From Oscillospiraceae bacterium (GTDB lineage: Bacteria > Bacillota > Clostridia > Oscillospirales > Oscillospiraceae), in the NCBI GenBank assembly GCA_017395085.1, contig JAFPWF010000027.1, positions 1-64,000 of the forward strand: a stretch of DNA of 64,000 nt, in the 5' to 3' direction. The notes under the pieces are model-generated. The model did not search any database. It was not told the DNA's origin and was given only the letters and a program-made list of their open reading frames with translations. Numbering within the stretch: the first letter of the stretch is position 1; each line of letters begins with the position of its first letter. The position numbers and the translations under genes were made by a program. Below are positions 44,418-52,119 of this stretch, in pieces.

Positions 44418-45083
44418 ATGATATACCTGATTGATTTTGAAAATGTACACGAGGACGGTTTTGCTTCTCTGGGCCGTCTGGGGGAAAAGGACGCAGTTTA
44501 CTGTTTTTTTACCAAAAACGTTGCGAAAATCAGCATGTCGGCTCTAGCCGGAATGCGCAGCGGACAGCTCCATTTTGTGGAAGCGGAGAGCGGAAAACAG
44601 AGCCTGGATCTGGCTTTGGTCAGTTATCTGGGTTATCTGATCGGCACAAGACCGCAGGAGCAGTGCTTTGAAATAATCAGCAACGACAACGGTTTCAGTA
44701 AGGTTGCTGATTTCTGGAATAAGCGCGGGAATGGGACAAAGGTCAGAGTTCGGAAGATCGCGGAACAGAAGCAAAAAGCAGAAACCGGAAGGAATCCGGC
44801 ATCCCCGCAGCAGGCCGTAATCCCTCAGGAGCCTGAAATCACAGGCAGCGGGAACACTTCCGGATCTGCCGAGGAGGAAAAGCCTTATGACCCCGCAATT
44901 CTCAGCGCGCTTTCCGCGGCGGGGATCAATGCTTCGACTGCTGAGTTTTTGCTGACACAGACAGAGAAATACCGCCAGGACAAAAACCTGAAACAGCTTG
45001 TTTACCGCGCGGTTGTAAAAAAATACGGGCAGAAATCCGGGACGCAGATCTATAACACTGCCAAGAAAATCCTGATGAAATAA
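44418..45083 (+). CDS. PIN/NYN-like domain protein, possible nuclease
   Basis: A 221-residue protein. The N-terminal 115 residues look like a PIN/NYN-like domain: MIYLIDFENVHEDG (D6, E8, N9), KQSLDLALVSYLGYLIG and ISNDNGFSKVADFW, the acidic residues expected of a metal-dependent nuclease. A Gln/Pro/Glu-rich linker (about 120-160) leads to a helical C-terminal domain. ATG 44418 follows AAAGG at 7 bases; ATG 44400 is in frame but poorly placed. Last of the mgtE chain. Nuclease activity is an inference. Confidence 0.75.
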   Translation: MIYLIDFENVHEDGFASLGRLGEKDAVYCFFTKNVAKISMSALAGMRSGQLHFVEAESGKQSLDLALVSYLGYLIGTRPQEQCFEIISNDNGFSKVADFWNKRGNGTKVRVRKIAEQKQKAETGRNPASPQQAVIPQEPEITGSGNTSGSAEEEKPYDPAILSALSAAGINASTAEFLLTQTEKYRQDKNLKQLVYRAVVKKYGQKSGTQIYNTAKKILMK

Positions 45084-45129
45084 CCTTTCTCTTTCAGCGC
45101 TTGGCGACCGGGTTTTTTGTGCTTGCCCC

Positions 45130-45158
45130 TTGCGTGGTATATGGAAATCTGCTATAAT
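45130..45158 (+). promoter_or_regulatory. Promoter of tRNA-Ser
   Basis: TTGCGT (45130-45135), a 17-base spacer and a perfect TATAAT (45153-45158), 13 bases before the mature tRNA. Confidence 0.8.
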
Positions 45159-45171
45159 CCATATATCCTTT

Positions 45172-45260
45172 GGAGGGTTACCGAAGCGGTCATAACGGGG
45201 CGGTCTTGAAAACCGTTAGAGCGAAAGCTCACAGGGGTTCGAATCCCTTACCCTCCGCCA
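45172..45260 (+). tRNA. tRNA-Ser(UGA)
   Basis: An 89-base serine tRNA with encoded CCA. The acceptor GGAGGGT pairs with ACCCTCC; the anticodon loop CTTGAAA reads TGA (decodes UCA). A long variable arm (GAGC-GAAA-GCTC) and the T loop GGTTCGAATC confirm the serine type. Confidence 0.96.
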
Positions 45261-45264
45261 ATGT

Positions 45265-45298
45265 GCACGGTAATTCCACGGGAATTGCCGTGCTTTTT
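45265..45298 (+). terminator. Terminator after tRNA-Ser
   Basis: GCACGGTAATTCC (45265-45277) pairs with GGAATTGCCGTGC (45281-45293), 13 bp with one G-U pair, then TTTTTA. Confidence 0.85.
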
Positions 45299-45353
45299 AT
45301 CGCAGGTCTAACACCGTGTTTGACATCTTATCTCATACCGGGAGGAAAGTGAT

Positions 45354-46316
45354 TTGAGAACAGTTCAATGGATTAGAGAAGAGCATTATGACTCCGTGAT
45401 GAATGAAGTCGTTTTGCCCTATCTGGACCCGCGCAGGCAGACTGGATATTTTGAGCGCGTCAAAGGGGCAAAGATCTACTATGAACACTATCATGCGGAT
45501 CATCCGAAGGGCGTGATAGTAATCAGCCACGGGTTTACAGAATCCATCCGGAAGTATTATGAATCCATTTATTATATGCTGCAGGCCGGGTATTCCGTAT
45601 GGGGCGTGGACCACAGAGGACACGGAAATTCGTTTCGTCATAATGAAAACCCGTATGTTGTTCATATCCTGCGATTTGAAGACTATGTCCTGGATCTGAA
45701 ATGTCTGACGGAAACCCGTGTAAAACCGGCGTCAGGGGAGCTTCCGCTTTACTTGTACTGCCACTCCATGGGTGGATGTATAGGCGCCTGGCTGATTGAA
45801 GCCGAACCGACGCTCTTCCGGAAAGCTGTTTTGTCTTCCCCCATGCTTGGACTCACTTTCGGGAAAATTCCTACCCCGATTGTTTATGTCGGTGCAATGA
45901 TTAAGAGCATGAACGGGAGAATAAAGGAACCGCTGCAGCCGATCAACGCATTTCCGGATCCTGATTTTGAAAACAGCTGTGACAGTTCCGAATGCCGTTA
46001 TTATTTTTATAACAGAATGCGCGCCCGAAACCGGGAACTGCAGGTTACCTCAGCCTCCATGGGTTGGGGAATGGAAGCCGTAAAGGCATGCAGAAGAGTT
46101 ACGTCCCGAGCTCAAACCGGCAGAATTCAAATTCCGGTACTTCTGTTTCAGGCTGGAAATGATACGGTTGTCGACAATGCTGCGCAGAATCTTTTCTGTT
46201 CCCGAGTGAAAAGCTGTGAGCTTCAAAAGGTTCCCGGAATCAAGCATGAAATCTATATGGCGGATTCAGAAGTGCTGATTCCGTATTGGAATAAAATATT
46301 TGATTTTCTAGATTAA
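45354..46316 (+). CDS. Alpha/beta hydrolase, lysophospholipase-like
   Basis: A 320-residue alpha/beta hydrolase of the monoglyceride lipase/lysophospholipase (PldB-like) group. GHSMGG reads CHSMGG with nucleophile S138; the acid is in AGNDTVVD and the histidine in IKHEIYM. It has ISHGFTES (oxyanion strand) and VDHRGHGNS. No signal peptide. TTG start 8 bases after GGAGG. Single gene between two strong terminators. The lipid substrate is inferred from family. Confidence 0.88.
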   Translation: MRTVQWIREEHYDSVMNEVVLPYLDPRRQTGYFERVKGAKIYYEHYHADHPKGVIVISHGFTESIRKYYESIYYMLQAGYSVWGVDHRGHGNSFRHNENPYVVHILRFEDYVLDLKCLTETRVKPASGELPLYLYCHSMGGCIGAWLIEAEPTLFRKAVLSSPMLGLTFGKIPTPIVYVGAMIKSMNGRIKEPLQPINAFPDPDFENSCDSSECRYYFYNRMRARNRELQVTSASMGWGMEAVKACRRVTSRAQTGRIQIPVLLFQAGNDTVVDNAAQNLFCSRVKSCELQKVPGIKHEIYMADSEVLIPYWNKIFDFLD

Positions 46317-46359
46317 AAACATCCCGGAAAAGGAAAGTAATCCTTTTCCGGGATGTTTT
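46316..46359. terminator. Bidirectional terminator between the hydrolase gene and gatD
   Basis: A 19-bp perfect stem (46316-46334 with 46341-46359), flanked by A and T runs, lies between two convergent genes. Confidence 0.9.
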
Positions 46360-46393
46360 CTGGATAAGCGTAAACGACGCGTGAACCGTTTTG

Positions 46394-47131
46394 TTACGGC
46401 TTGCAGCCAAGGCGCTCAAGCATGGCACGATGTGCATCGGTTTCAGCATCATCCTGCAGCGGCTCCAGGTTGCATGCGCCAAAGCGATGTTCCAGCGCAA
46501 CAGAAAGAATATGGTCACAGAACACCGGGTTTTTGGGCAGCAGAGGCCCGTGGCTGTAACTCCCGAATACGTTCAGAAACCTTGCTCCTTCCGTTTTGTC
46601 CTCTCCGTTGTTTCCATAGCCTACCATGACATCGGCAAGCGGCTGAACAGATGGGCCAAGCCATGTTTTCCCGCTGTGATTCTCAAAACCAACCAGTATG
46701 CTTCCGCCGCAGGCGTCAGAGCAGCGGTAAACCGTATTTCCGATCATCCGCTGGTGCGAGCCGATTGTATAGAGGTCAAGCGCTCCGATAAAATCACAGC
46801 GGATCCCGTCATAGGTTTCATAGTACTGGCCGAGCATCTGATAACCGCCGCAGATGGCGAGTACGGTGACGCCGTCCTGTATGGCAGCAAGGATTTCCCT
46901 GTCTTTTCCGCTTTGGAGGTCGGGAAGGAGAACTTCCTGTTCAAAATCCTGCCCGCCGCCGATAAATACGAGATCACAATCGGAGAGATCCAGACGATCG
47001 CCGATCTGACAGCGCTGTACTTCCGACTCGATTCCCCGCCAGAGAAGCCTTTGCTGGATGCAGATAATATTTCCCCCATCTCCGTAAAGATTCAAAACAT
47101 CCGGATAGAGATGGCATATTTTCAGCTTCAT
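46394..47131 (-). CDS. gatD: Lipid II isoglutaminyl synthase, glutaminase subunit GatD
   Basis: Type I glutamine amidotransferase (245 residues) that supplies ammonia to MurT for amidating the D-Glu of lipid II. The nucleophile is C94 (LAICGGYQ) and the histidine is H194 (GSYSHGP). The N-terminal HLYPDVLNLYGDGGNI is typical of GatD/CobB-like proteins. ATG with AAGGATC about 6 bases upstream. It follows murT by 29 bases in the same direction. Confidence 0.94.
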   Translation of the reverse strand: MKLKICHLYPDVLNLYGDGGNIICIQQRLLWRGIESEVQRCQIGDRLDLSDCDLVFIGGGQDFEQEVLLPDLQSGKDREILAAIQDGVTVLAICGGYQMLGQYYETYDGIRCDFIGALDLYTIGSHQRMIGNTVYRCSDACGGSILVGFENHSGKTWLGPSVQPLADVMVGYGNNGEDKTEGARFLNVFGSYSHGPLLPKNPVFCDHILSVALEHRFGACNLEPLQDDAETDAHRAMLERLGCKP

Positions 47132-47160
47132 AATAAGATCCTTCTTCCAGAACAGGAGAA

Positions 47161-48549
47161 TTATTCCCAGAATTCAGCCCCGCCGCATCGGTGAACGATC
47201 ACTTTGCGCAGGTCCAGCATGGCAGTATAGGTCGGAAGAATAAAAACCGGAAGATCCAGAGTTTCGAGATGATCAACAAGTGATGCAGGGTTTTGAATCA
47301 CAAGAATGCGCTGATCGGAGAAGCCGGCGTATTTCAGGCGGACACGCATATCTTCCGCCCTTTCACCGGAAACAATCAGGCTTCCGATCCGATCGGACAT
47401 GGAGATCAGCGATTCAAAGCCGGCGTCCCAGATCCACGAGACATCGGTGCCGTCCGCACTCCGGTCATTCAGACAGAACACGAAAACAAACGGGTTTTGA
47501 ACCTGAGAAAGATATTCGAGTGCCTGCGTGCAGCCGGCAGGGTTTTTTACAAGGATCATTCTGGTTCCGCCTGCCAGAGGGAAAGACTCCATCCTTCCGA
47601 AACCGCACGAAAAGCTGCCAAGCGCTGAGCAGCAGATTTCCTGCGAAATCCCAAACGATACGGATGCCGTAAATGCCGCAGCGGCGTTGTACAGGTTATA
47701 TACAGCGGGGAGATTCACGCTAAGGTCTATCACGCCCTGAGGGGTCTGCATGAGAACGTCACTGTGGCGTTCATCCATTTGAAAGACCTTGGAGATGGCG
47801 TAGTCGGGAATCGGCCGCCGGTAACCGCATTGCGGACACCGAAATCCTCCGAGATGGGCATAGGTGTGATAGTCATAGTCATATTCGGTTTTGCAGCGAA
47901 TACAATGGCTGGCATCAGAGAGTGCGGAGCCGGCAGACCTGAATCCTGTTAATTCGTTGACTCCGTACCAGCAGATTCTGTTCGGTAAACCGTCTAACGA
48001 AAGGGAAGCCGTTAAGGAGCAGTCGGCATTTAAACAGAGCAACGCTTCCGGAACCGACCGGATGCCTTCCCGGATGTTGGACAGCGTATGGGTGATTTCC
48101 CCATAGCGGTCCAGCTGATCACGGAAAAGATTTGTAACAACAATCACGGACGGCATCAACTGGCCGAACACCAGTCTCGCAGCTGCTTCATCGCATTCGA
48201 TGACCGCCGTATGTTTTTTCATTTTACCGGAACACCGGGCGTTCATGACAAACTCCGTTGTGATTCCGCTGAGCAGATTCGCACCCGATCGATTTGAAAA
48301 ATAGTCCAGCCCGGCTTCGAGGCAGGCCTCTTCAATCATTCTGGAGCAGGTCGTTTTGCCGTTCGTACCGGTGACCGTCACAATCCGGACCCCCTTTGAC
48401 AGACGGGAGAGCAGATCCGGACATAGTTTCAATGCGATTCTGCCGGGCATTGCGGTACCGCCGCGATGCAGAAGGCGTGAAGCAAAACGCAGCAGTTTAC
48501 AAAGCAATATGGCAAGGACCACGCGCAGTTTCGTCAAAAAGGACATCAT
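47161..48549 (-). CDS. murT: Lipid II isoglutaminyl synthase, Mur-ligase subunit MurT
   Basis: Mur-ligase-like subunit (462 residues) that activates the lipid II D-Glu carboxyl with ATP. Walker-type VTGTNGKTT, NLFRDQLDRYGE and a four-cysteine zinc ribbon (CIRC ... CPQC) inserted in the middle domain, then a DUF1727 C-terminal region. The open frame runs 66 codons further upstream, but ATG 48549 with GGAG at 6 bases is the family-consistent start. The promoter ends 34 bases upstream. Confidence 0.94.
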   Translation of the reverse strand: MMSFLTKLRVVLAILLCKLLRFASRLLHRGGTAMPGRIALKLCPDLLSRLSKGVRIVTVTGTNGKTTCSRMIEEACLEAGLDYFSNRSGANLLSGITTEFVMNARCSGKMKKHTAVIECDEAAARLVFGQLMPSVIVVTNLFRDQLDRYGEITHTLSNIREGIRSVPEALLCLNADCSLTASLSLDGLPNRICWYGVNELTGFRSAGSALSDASHCIRCKTEYDYDYHTYAHLGGFRCPQCGYRRPIPDYAISKVFQMDERHSDVLMQTPQGVIDLSVNLPAVYNLYNAAAAFTASVSFGISQEICCSALGSFSCGFGRMESFPLAGGTRMILVKNPAGCTQALEYLSQVQNPFVFVFCLNDRSADGTDVSWIWDAGFESLISMSDRIGSLIVSGERAEDMRVRLKYAGFSDQRILVIQNPASLVDHLETLDLPVFILPTYTAMLDLRKVIVHRCGGAEFWE

Positions 48550-48583
48550 ACGGTTCTCCGGTTTTTCTGAATAGTTTTGGTCG

Positions 48584-48612
48584 ATTATATCATGCCGGCT
48601 GATGCTTGACAA
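48584..48612 (-). promoter_or_regulatory. Promoter of murT-gatD
   Basis: On the minus strand TTGTCA (48612-48607) and a perfect TATAAT (48589-48584) are 17 bases apart. Confidence 0.8.
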
Positions 48613-48639
48613 GCGAAAACGGCTGCTGCAGACTGGCAA

Positions 48640-48740
48640 AAAGAAAACGAAGCGGGAACCCGCTTCGCTTCCTTTATGAATGAGGACAAAATGAAAAAGA
48701 TGAAAAACTGTTACTTGCAAGCATAATATAATAGAAACAT
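48640..48740 (-). ncRNA. Candidate small RNA ending in a terminator upstream of murT
   Basis: Inside the 334-base gap between murT and the next gene, CGAAGCGG (48648-48655) pairs with CCGCTTCG (48660-48667) around GAAC. On the minus strand it is followed by TTTTCTTTTT, a terminator with no gene in front of it. A TGGACT and TATTAT pair, 18 bases apart, stands about 75-100 bases upstream on that strand. This suggests a short transcript of roughly 95 bases. It also holds a 16-codon frame (MLASNSFSSFSF...). Tentative. Confidence 0.35.
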
Positions 48741-48812
48741 GTTTCAAAAATAGTCCAGAAAATGTTTCATAATTGTAAAATGAAAATCTTGAAAAATGAT
48801 ACCGAAATTTTG

Positions 48813-48841
48813 TTGAAAATGTCCCTGCCGGATGATATAGT
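48813..48841 (+). promoter_or_regulatory. Promoter of the zinc-ribbon membrane protein gene
   Basis: TTGAAA (48813-48818), 17 bases, TATAGT (48836-48841) preceded by TGA. Confidence 0.65.
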
Positions 48842-48883
48842 TCCTGTAATTGACATCATGCGGGAGAGAGGGGGATACCCTGT

Positions 48884-49171
48884 ATGAAACCATATGTTTC
48901 AGAATTTGAAAGAGGAAGAAAAATCGTGCTGGTGCTTCTCGTTCTGGCAATCGCTTTCGGTGTCGTTGCATTGTGTTCTGCAGAGAATTCCAGCCAGCAG
49001 GTGATCTTTATTTTTGCTGCGTTTACCTGCATGGCAGGCCTCATCGTGGCATCTCTGAAACTATGCCGATGCCCGCACTGCGGGAAAAGGATCCTGAACG
49101 GAGTTCTTGTGAAAAAAATCTGTCCGAATTGCAGAAGAAGTCTGACAACGGGAAAAAGGGTAAAACGTTAA
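48884..49171 (+). CDS. Small membrane protein with a C-terminal zinc ribbon
   Basis: A 95-residue protein: two membrane helices (about 13-33 and 39-58), then a short cytoplasmic tail with two CxxC knuckles (CPHCGKRI and CPNCRRSL) that would bind one zinc. Basic C-terminus. No known family; the architecture suggests a membrane-tethered sensor or partner. GGGGGAT about 10 bases before ATG; it has its own promoter and is followed by another promoter, so it is transcribed alone. Confidence 0.75.
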   Translation: MKPYVSEFERGRKIVLVLLVLAIAFGVVALCSAENSSQQVIFIFAAFTCMAGLIVASLKLCRCPHCGKRILNGVLVKKICPNCRRSLTTGKRVKR

Positions 49172-49187
49172 GCAAAAACACCAGATC

Positions 49188-49215
49188 TTGACATTTTTTG
49201 AATTGCGAATACAAT
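49188..49215 (+). promoter_or_regulatory. Promoter of the NagD-like HAD chain
   Basis: TTGACA (49188-49193), 16 bases, TACAAT (49210-49215). It is the only clear promoter before the nine-gene chain that ends at 61224. Confidence 0.7.
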
Positions 49216-49256
49216 ATCATACATATGGCAAAACATGACAGCGGAGGACGGATGAG

Positions 49257-50072
49257 ATGGATTGGACGAAACTGAGAAACTGCGAACTGTTCCTGTTTGA
49301 TATGGACGGCACTCTGTACCTGGGTGACATCGTATATCCCGGTGCAATAGAACTGATCCGCAGGCTGCCCGATCTCGGGAAACGTTATATTTATCTGACA
49401 AACAATTCCTCCCGGGCCGGAACAGATTATATTACGCGTTTGCAGAAACTCGGATTTCCCTGTGAAGCTGAAAATGTATTCACTTCTGGGATGGCTACGG
49501 CTCTTTATCTGAACAGTCATTATCCGGGAGCCAGCGTATATCTTGCCGGAACGAAGGCTTTCTACCGCGAACTGAAAGCATACGGCATTCAGCTGGTAAA
49601 CGATGAGTTTGGGCATACAGCTTCGGATTCTGTCGATGTGGTGGTACAGGGATTTGATACGGAGCTTGTTTATGAGAAGCTGAATCTGGCATGTCATTTT
49701 CTCAGACGAGGCGCATCCTTCATTGCTGCCAATCCGGACTGGGTTTGTCCGATGCCGAATGACGAGGTTCTCCCGGACTGCGGGAGCATCTGTGCGCTTC
49801 TGACTGCTTCCACCGGGGTCAAACCCACATTCATCGGGAAACCAAACCGAAATATGATCGATGTGATTTCAGAGCAAACCGGCATTGATAATCATCGAAT
49901 CTGTGCGGTCGGCGACAGATTGTATACGGATATTGCCGTAGCACAGAATGCGGATGCGGTTTCGGTTCTTGTCCTTTCCGGCGAAACATCTGCGGAAATG
50001 GCTTCCAAAGCGGAACGCCAGCCGGATTATACGCTTCCGTCGGTCAAGGAACTTTTGGACATTTTATGCTGA
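49257..50072 (+). CDS. HAD-IIA family phosphatase (NagD-like)
   Basis: A 271-residue cap-type C2 HAD phosphatase. Motifs: FDMDGTLYLGD (motif I), LTNNSSR (motif II), FIGKPNRN (motif III) and VGDRLYTDI (motif IV). Relatives dephosphorylate nucleotide or sugar phosphates (NagD, YutF). Substrate not determined. ATG 9 bases after GGAGG. It overlaps the mannosyltransferase-like gene by 7 bases. Confidence 0.9.
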   Translation: MDWTKLRNCELFLFDMDGTLYLGDIVYPGAIELIRRLPDLGKRYIYLTNNSSRAGTDYITRLQKLGFPCEAENVFTSGMATALYLNSHYPGASVYLAGTKAFYRELKAYGIQLVNDEFGHTASDSVDVVVQGFDTELVYEKLNLACHFLRRGASFIAANPDWVCPMPNDEVLPDCGSICALLTASTGVKPTFIGKPNRNMIDVISEQTGIDNHRICAVGDRLYTDIAVAQNADAVSVLVLSGETSAEMASKAERQPDYTLPSVKELLDILC

Positions 50073-51835
50073 ACGCATCGATTCTCTTTGCGCTTCTTTG
50101 TGTTCTCGGTCTTCTGCTCTTTTTCTCCGGATTGCCCACGCTGTCAACGTGCGCGCTTCCGTCCATAGTATCTGATCACAGCGGGCAGTCATTCAAACGT
50201 CCGCTTGAGAGTGTCCTCGTGATCCTGGTCACCGCAATCTATGCTTTCGCCGCATTCTGGAATCTCGGAAACAGACAGTCTCCGCAAAGTTTTATCTCGA
50301 TGGCTGAAAAGGCGGCTGTTCTGGAAATGGACACTCCCGAAGACGCGGGCCGTCTCGCCCTTTTCCCAGGGATCGGCAGCGGATCATACCGGATTGAGTA
50401 TTCGGTAGATGCCGAAGGCTGGTTCCCGTTGGAATCTTTCCTTCAGGATCACGTTGCAGTTTTAAAGTGGGCTTTTATTCCGTTAAATCTGGACGATTCT
50501 GTTCGTTATCTCAGAATCATCTGTGATTCCGGAAGCCCGTGGCTTGGGGAAGTCGCACTGTTTGCACCGGACGGAACAAGGCTGCCATTTCATACAGATG
50601 TCATACTTCTCTGTGATGAACCGGATACCGTTCCGACTGCTTCTGATTTTTTGAATTCCAGTTATTTTGATGAGATCTACCATGTCAGGACGGCATGGGA
50701 ACACCTGAACGGCATATGGCCGTATGAAATCTCTCACCCTCCGCTCGGTAAAGAACTCATTTCCCTGGGTATTCTGATTTTTGGAATGACGCCGTTCGGC
50801 TGGCGTTTCAGCGGGACCCTGATTGGGGTGCTGATGATCCCCGTCATGTATCTCTTTGTGAAGCGGCTGTTTTCCAGCGGCAGAATTGCTGTCCTCAGTT
50901 CTGTTCTTTTGGCCTCCGGATTCATGCATTATGTACAGACAAGAATTGCGACGATAGACAGCTTTGCCGTGTTCTTCATTCTCCTGATGTACTATTTTAT
51001 GTATGGATGGCTTTCAACGGGCAAACGCCTGGATCTGGCATTATGCGGTTTCTTTTTCGGGCTCGGTGCCGCCTGCAAATGGACCTGTTTATACGCCGGC
51101 GCAGGGCTTGCAGTTCTCTGGCTTTCTGATTGGCTCCGGAACCTGAGCAGGGAAGGGAAACGGGTTCTCCCCGCTTTTCTGAAAAACGCCGCTTTCTGTA
51201 TGCTTTTCTTTCTTGCTGTTCCTGCTCTGATTTATTATCTTTCCTATGCTCCGTACGGCAGATCGGAAGGCGCGGCACTTTTTACCGGAAGTTTCACGAA
51301 AACTGTTCTCGAGAATCAGCGTTTTATGTTTCAGTATCATGCTTCGATCGTAGCGGAGCATCCGTATTCTTCCCGCTGGTATCAATGGATACTGGATATT
51401 CGGCCGATTCTTTATTATCTGGAATACCTTCCCGCCGGAAAACGAATCAGCATTGCCGCATTTGTGAATCCCGTGATCTGCTGGGGCGGGCTCTTTTCTT
51501 TGATGATTCTACTGTATCTGGGTATTTGGCGCAGAAACCGGCTGGCATTTTTTTTAATTGTTGCCTATCTGTCCGGGCTGCTTCCCTGGATGTTTATTTC
51601 GCGCTTGACGTTTGAATACCATTATTTTGCATCCGCTGTATTTCTGATTCCGATGATCTCCTATATATTCTGGATTATGGAAAACAATATGCGGCAGGGA
51701 AAGATATTTTCCCTCAGCTTTACAGTAGCAGCTCTGATCCTTTTTGTTTTGTTTTTCCCCGTTCTGAGCGGGCTCCCGATTGACGATGTCCTCGGCTCGA
51801 AACTTCTCGGCTGGCTTCCGAGCTGGCCGATCTGA
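50066..51835 (+). CDS. Protein O-mannosyltransferase-like membrane glycosyltransferase (GT39/PMT)
   Basis: A 589-residue polytopic protein of the PMT superfamily. The first extracytoplasmic loop has the acidic pair of the family in YFDEIYHVRTAWEHL, followed by ISHPPLGKELI; later MHYVQTRIATIDSF is typical. A domain of about 110 residues lies between the first helices and this loop (about 80-190). Members transfer mannose or another sugar from a polyprenyl donor to secreted proteins. The acceptor is unknown; the lipoproteins encoded downstream are candidates. Confidence 0.8.
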   Translation: MLNASILFALLCVLGLLLFFSGLPTLSTCALPSIVSDHSGQSFKRPLESVLVILVTAIYAFAAFWNLGNRQSPQSFISMAEKAAVLEMDTPEDAGRLALFPGIGSGSYRIEYSVDAEGWFPLESFLQDHVAVLKWAFIPLNLDDSVRYLRIICDSGSPWLGEVALFAPDGTRLPFHTDVILLCDEPDTVPTASDFLNSSYFDEIYHVRTAWEHLNGIWPYEISHPPLGKELISLGILIFGMTPFGWRFSGTLIGVLMIPVMYLFVKRLFSSGRIAVLSSVLLASGFMHYVQTRIATIDSFAVFFILLMYYFMYGWLSTGKRLDLALCGFFFGLGAACKWTCLYAGAGLAVLWLSDWLRNLSREGKRVLPAFLKNAAFCMLFFLAVPALIYYLSYAPYGRSEGAALFTGSFTKTVLENQRFMFQYHASIVAEHPYSSRWYQWILDIRPILYYLEYLPAGKRISIAAFVNPVICWGGLFSLMILLYLGIWRRNRLAFFLIVAYLSGLLPWMFISRLTFEYHYFASAVFLIPMISYIFWIMENNMRQGKIFSLSFTVAALILFVLFFPVLSGLPIDDVLGSKLLGWLPSWPI

Positions 51836-51838
51836 GAA

Positions 51839-52108
51839 ATGATGAAAGAATATCTATTTTACGCCGGAGTACTCTGCTGTATCGTACTCGGCATCTGGTT
51901 GCTCATCAAAATATTTGCGGCTCCGATCAAAGGAATACTTAAATTCATTCTGCATGCGGCAGTCGGACTTCTGATTCTGATTGCCGTGAATGTCATCGGC
52001 GGCTTTTTCGATTTTTATATCCCGCTCACCTGGATTTCCGTCATACTTGCGGGAGTTGGTGGAATTCCAGGGGTGATTTTGCTGATCCTGATCCATCTTT
52101 TGTTTTAA
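51839..52108 (+). CDS. BofA-family membrane protein
   Basis: An 89-residue protein with two or three membrane helices, ending in the BofA signature (NVIGGFFDFYIPLTWISVI, then GIPGVILLILIHLLF). In Bacillus BofA holds back pro-sigma-K processing during sporulation. Clostridial homologues exist in spore formers and relatives whose role is unproven. It starts 3 bases after the mannosyltransferase-like gene and its TAA overlaps an ATG of the next gene (TAATG). Confidence 0.82.
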   Translation: MMKEYLFYAGVLCCIVLGIWLLIKIFAAPIKGILKFILHAAVGLLILIAVNVIGGFFDFYIPLTWISVILAGVGGIPGVILLILIHLLF

Positions 52109-52119
52109 TGGAGGAGACC

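Noticed and set aside
45084-45130. Terminator after the PIN/NYN gene
   Set aside because: GGGTTTTTTG is present but I find no stem longer than three pairs before it.
46391-47194. Plus-strand frame opposite gatD (267 residues)
   Set aside because: gatD has all catalytic residues and is preceded by murT; the plus frame starts inside a terminator context and lacks motifs.
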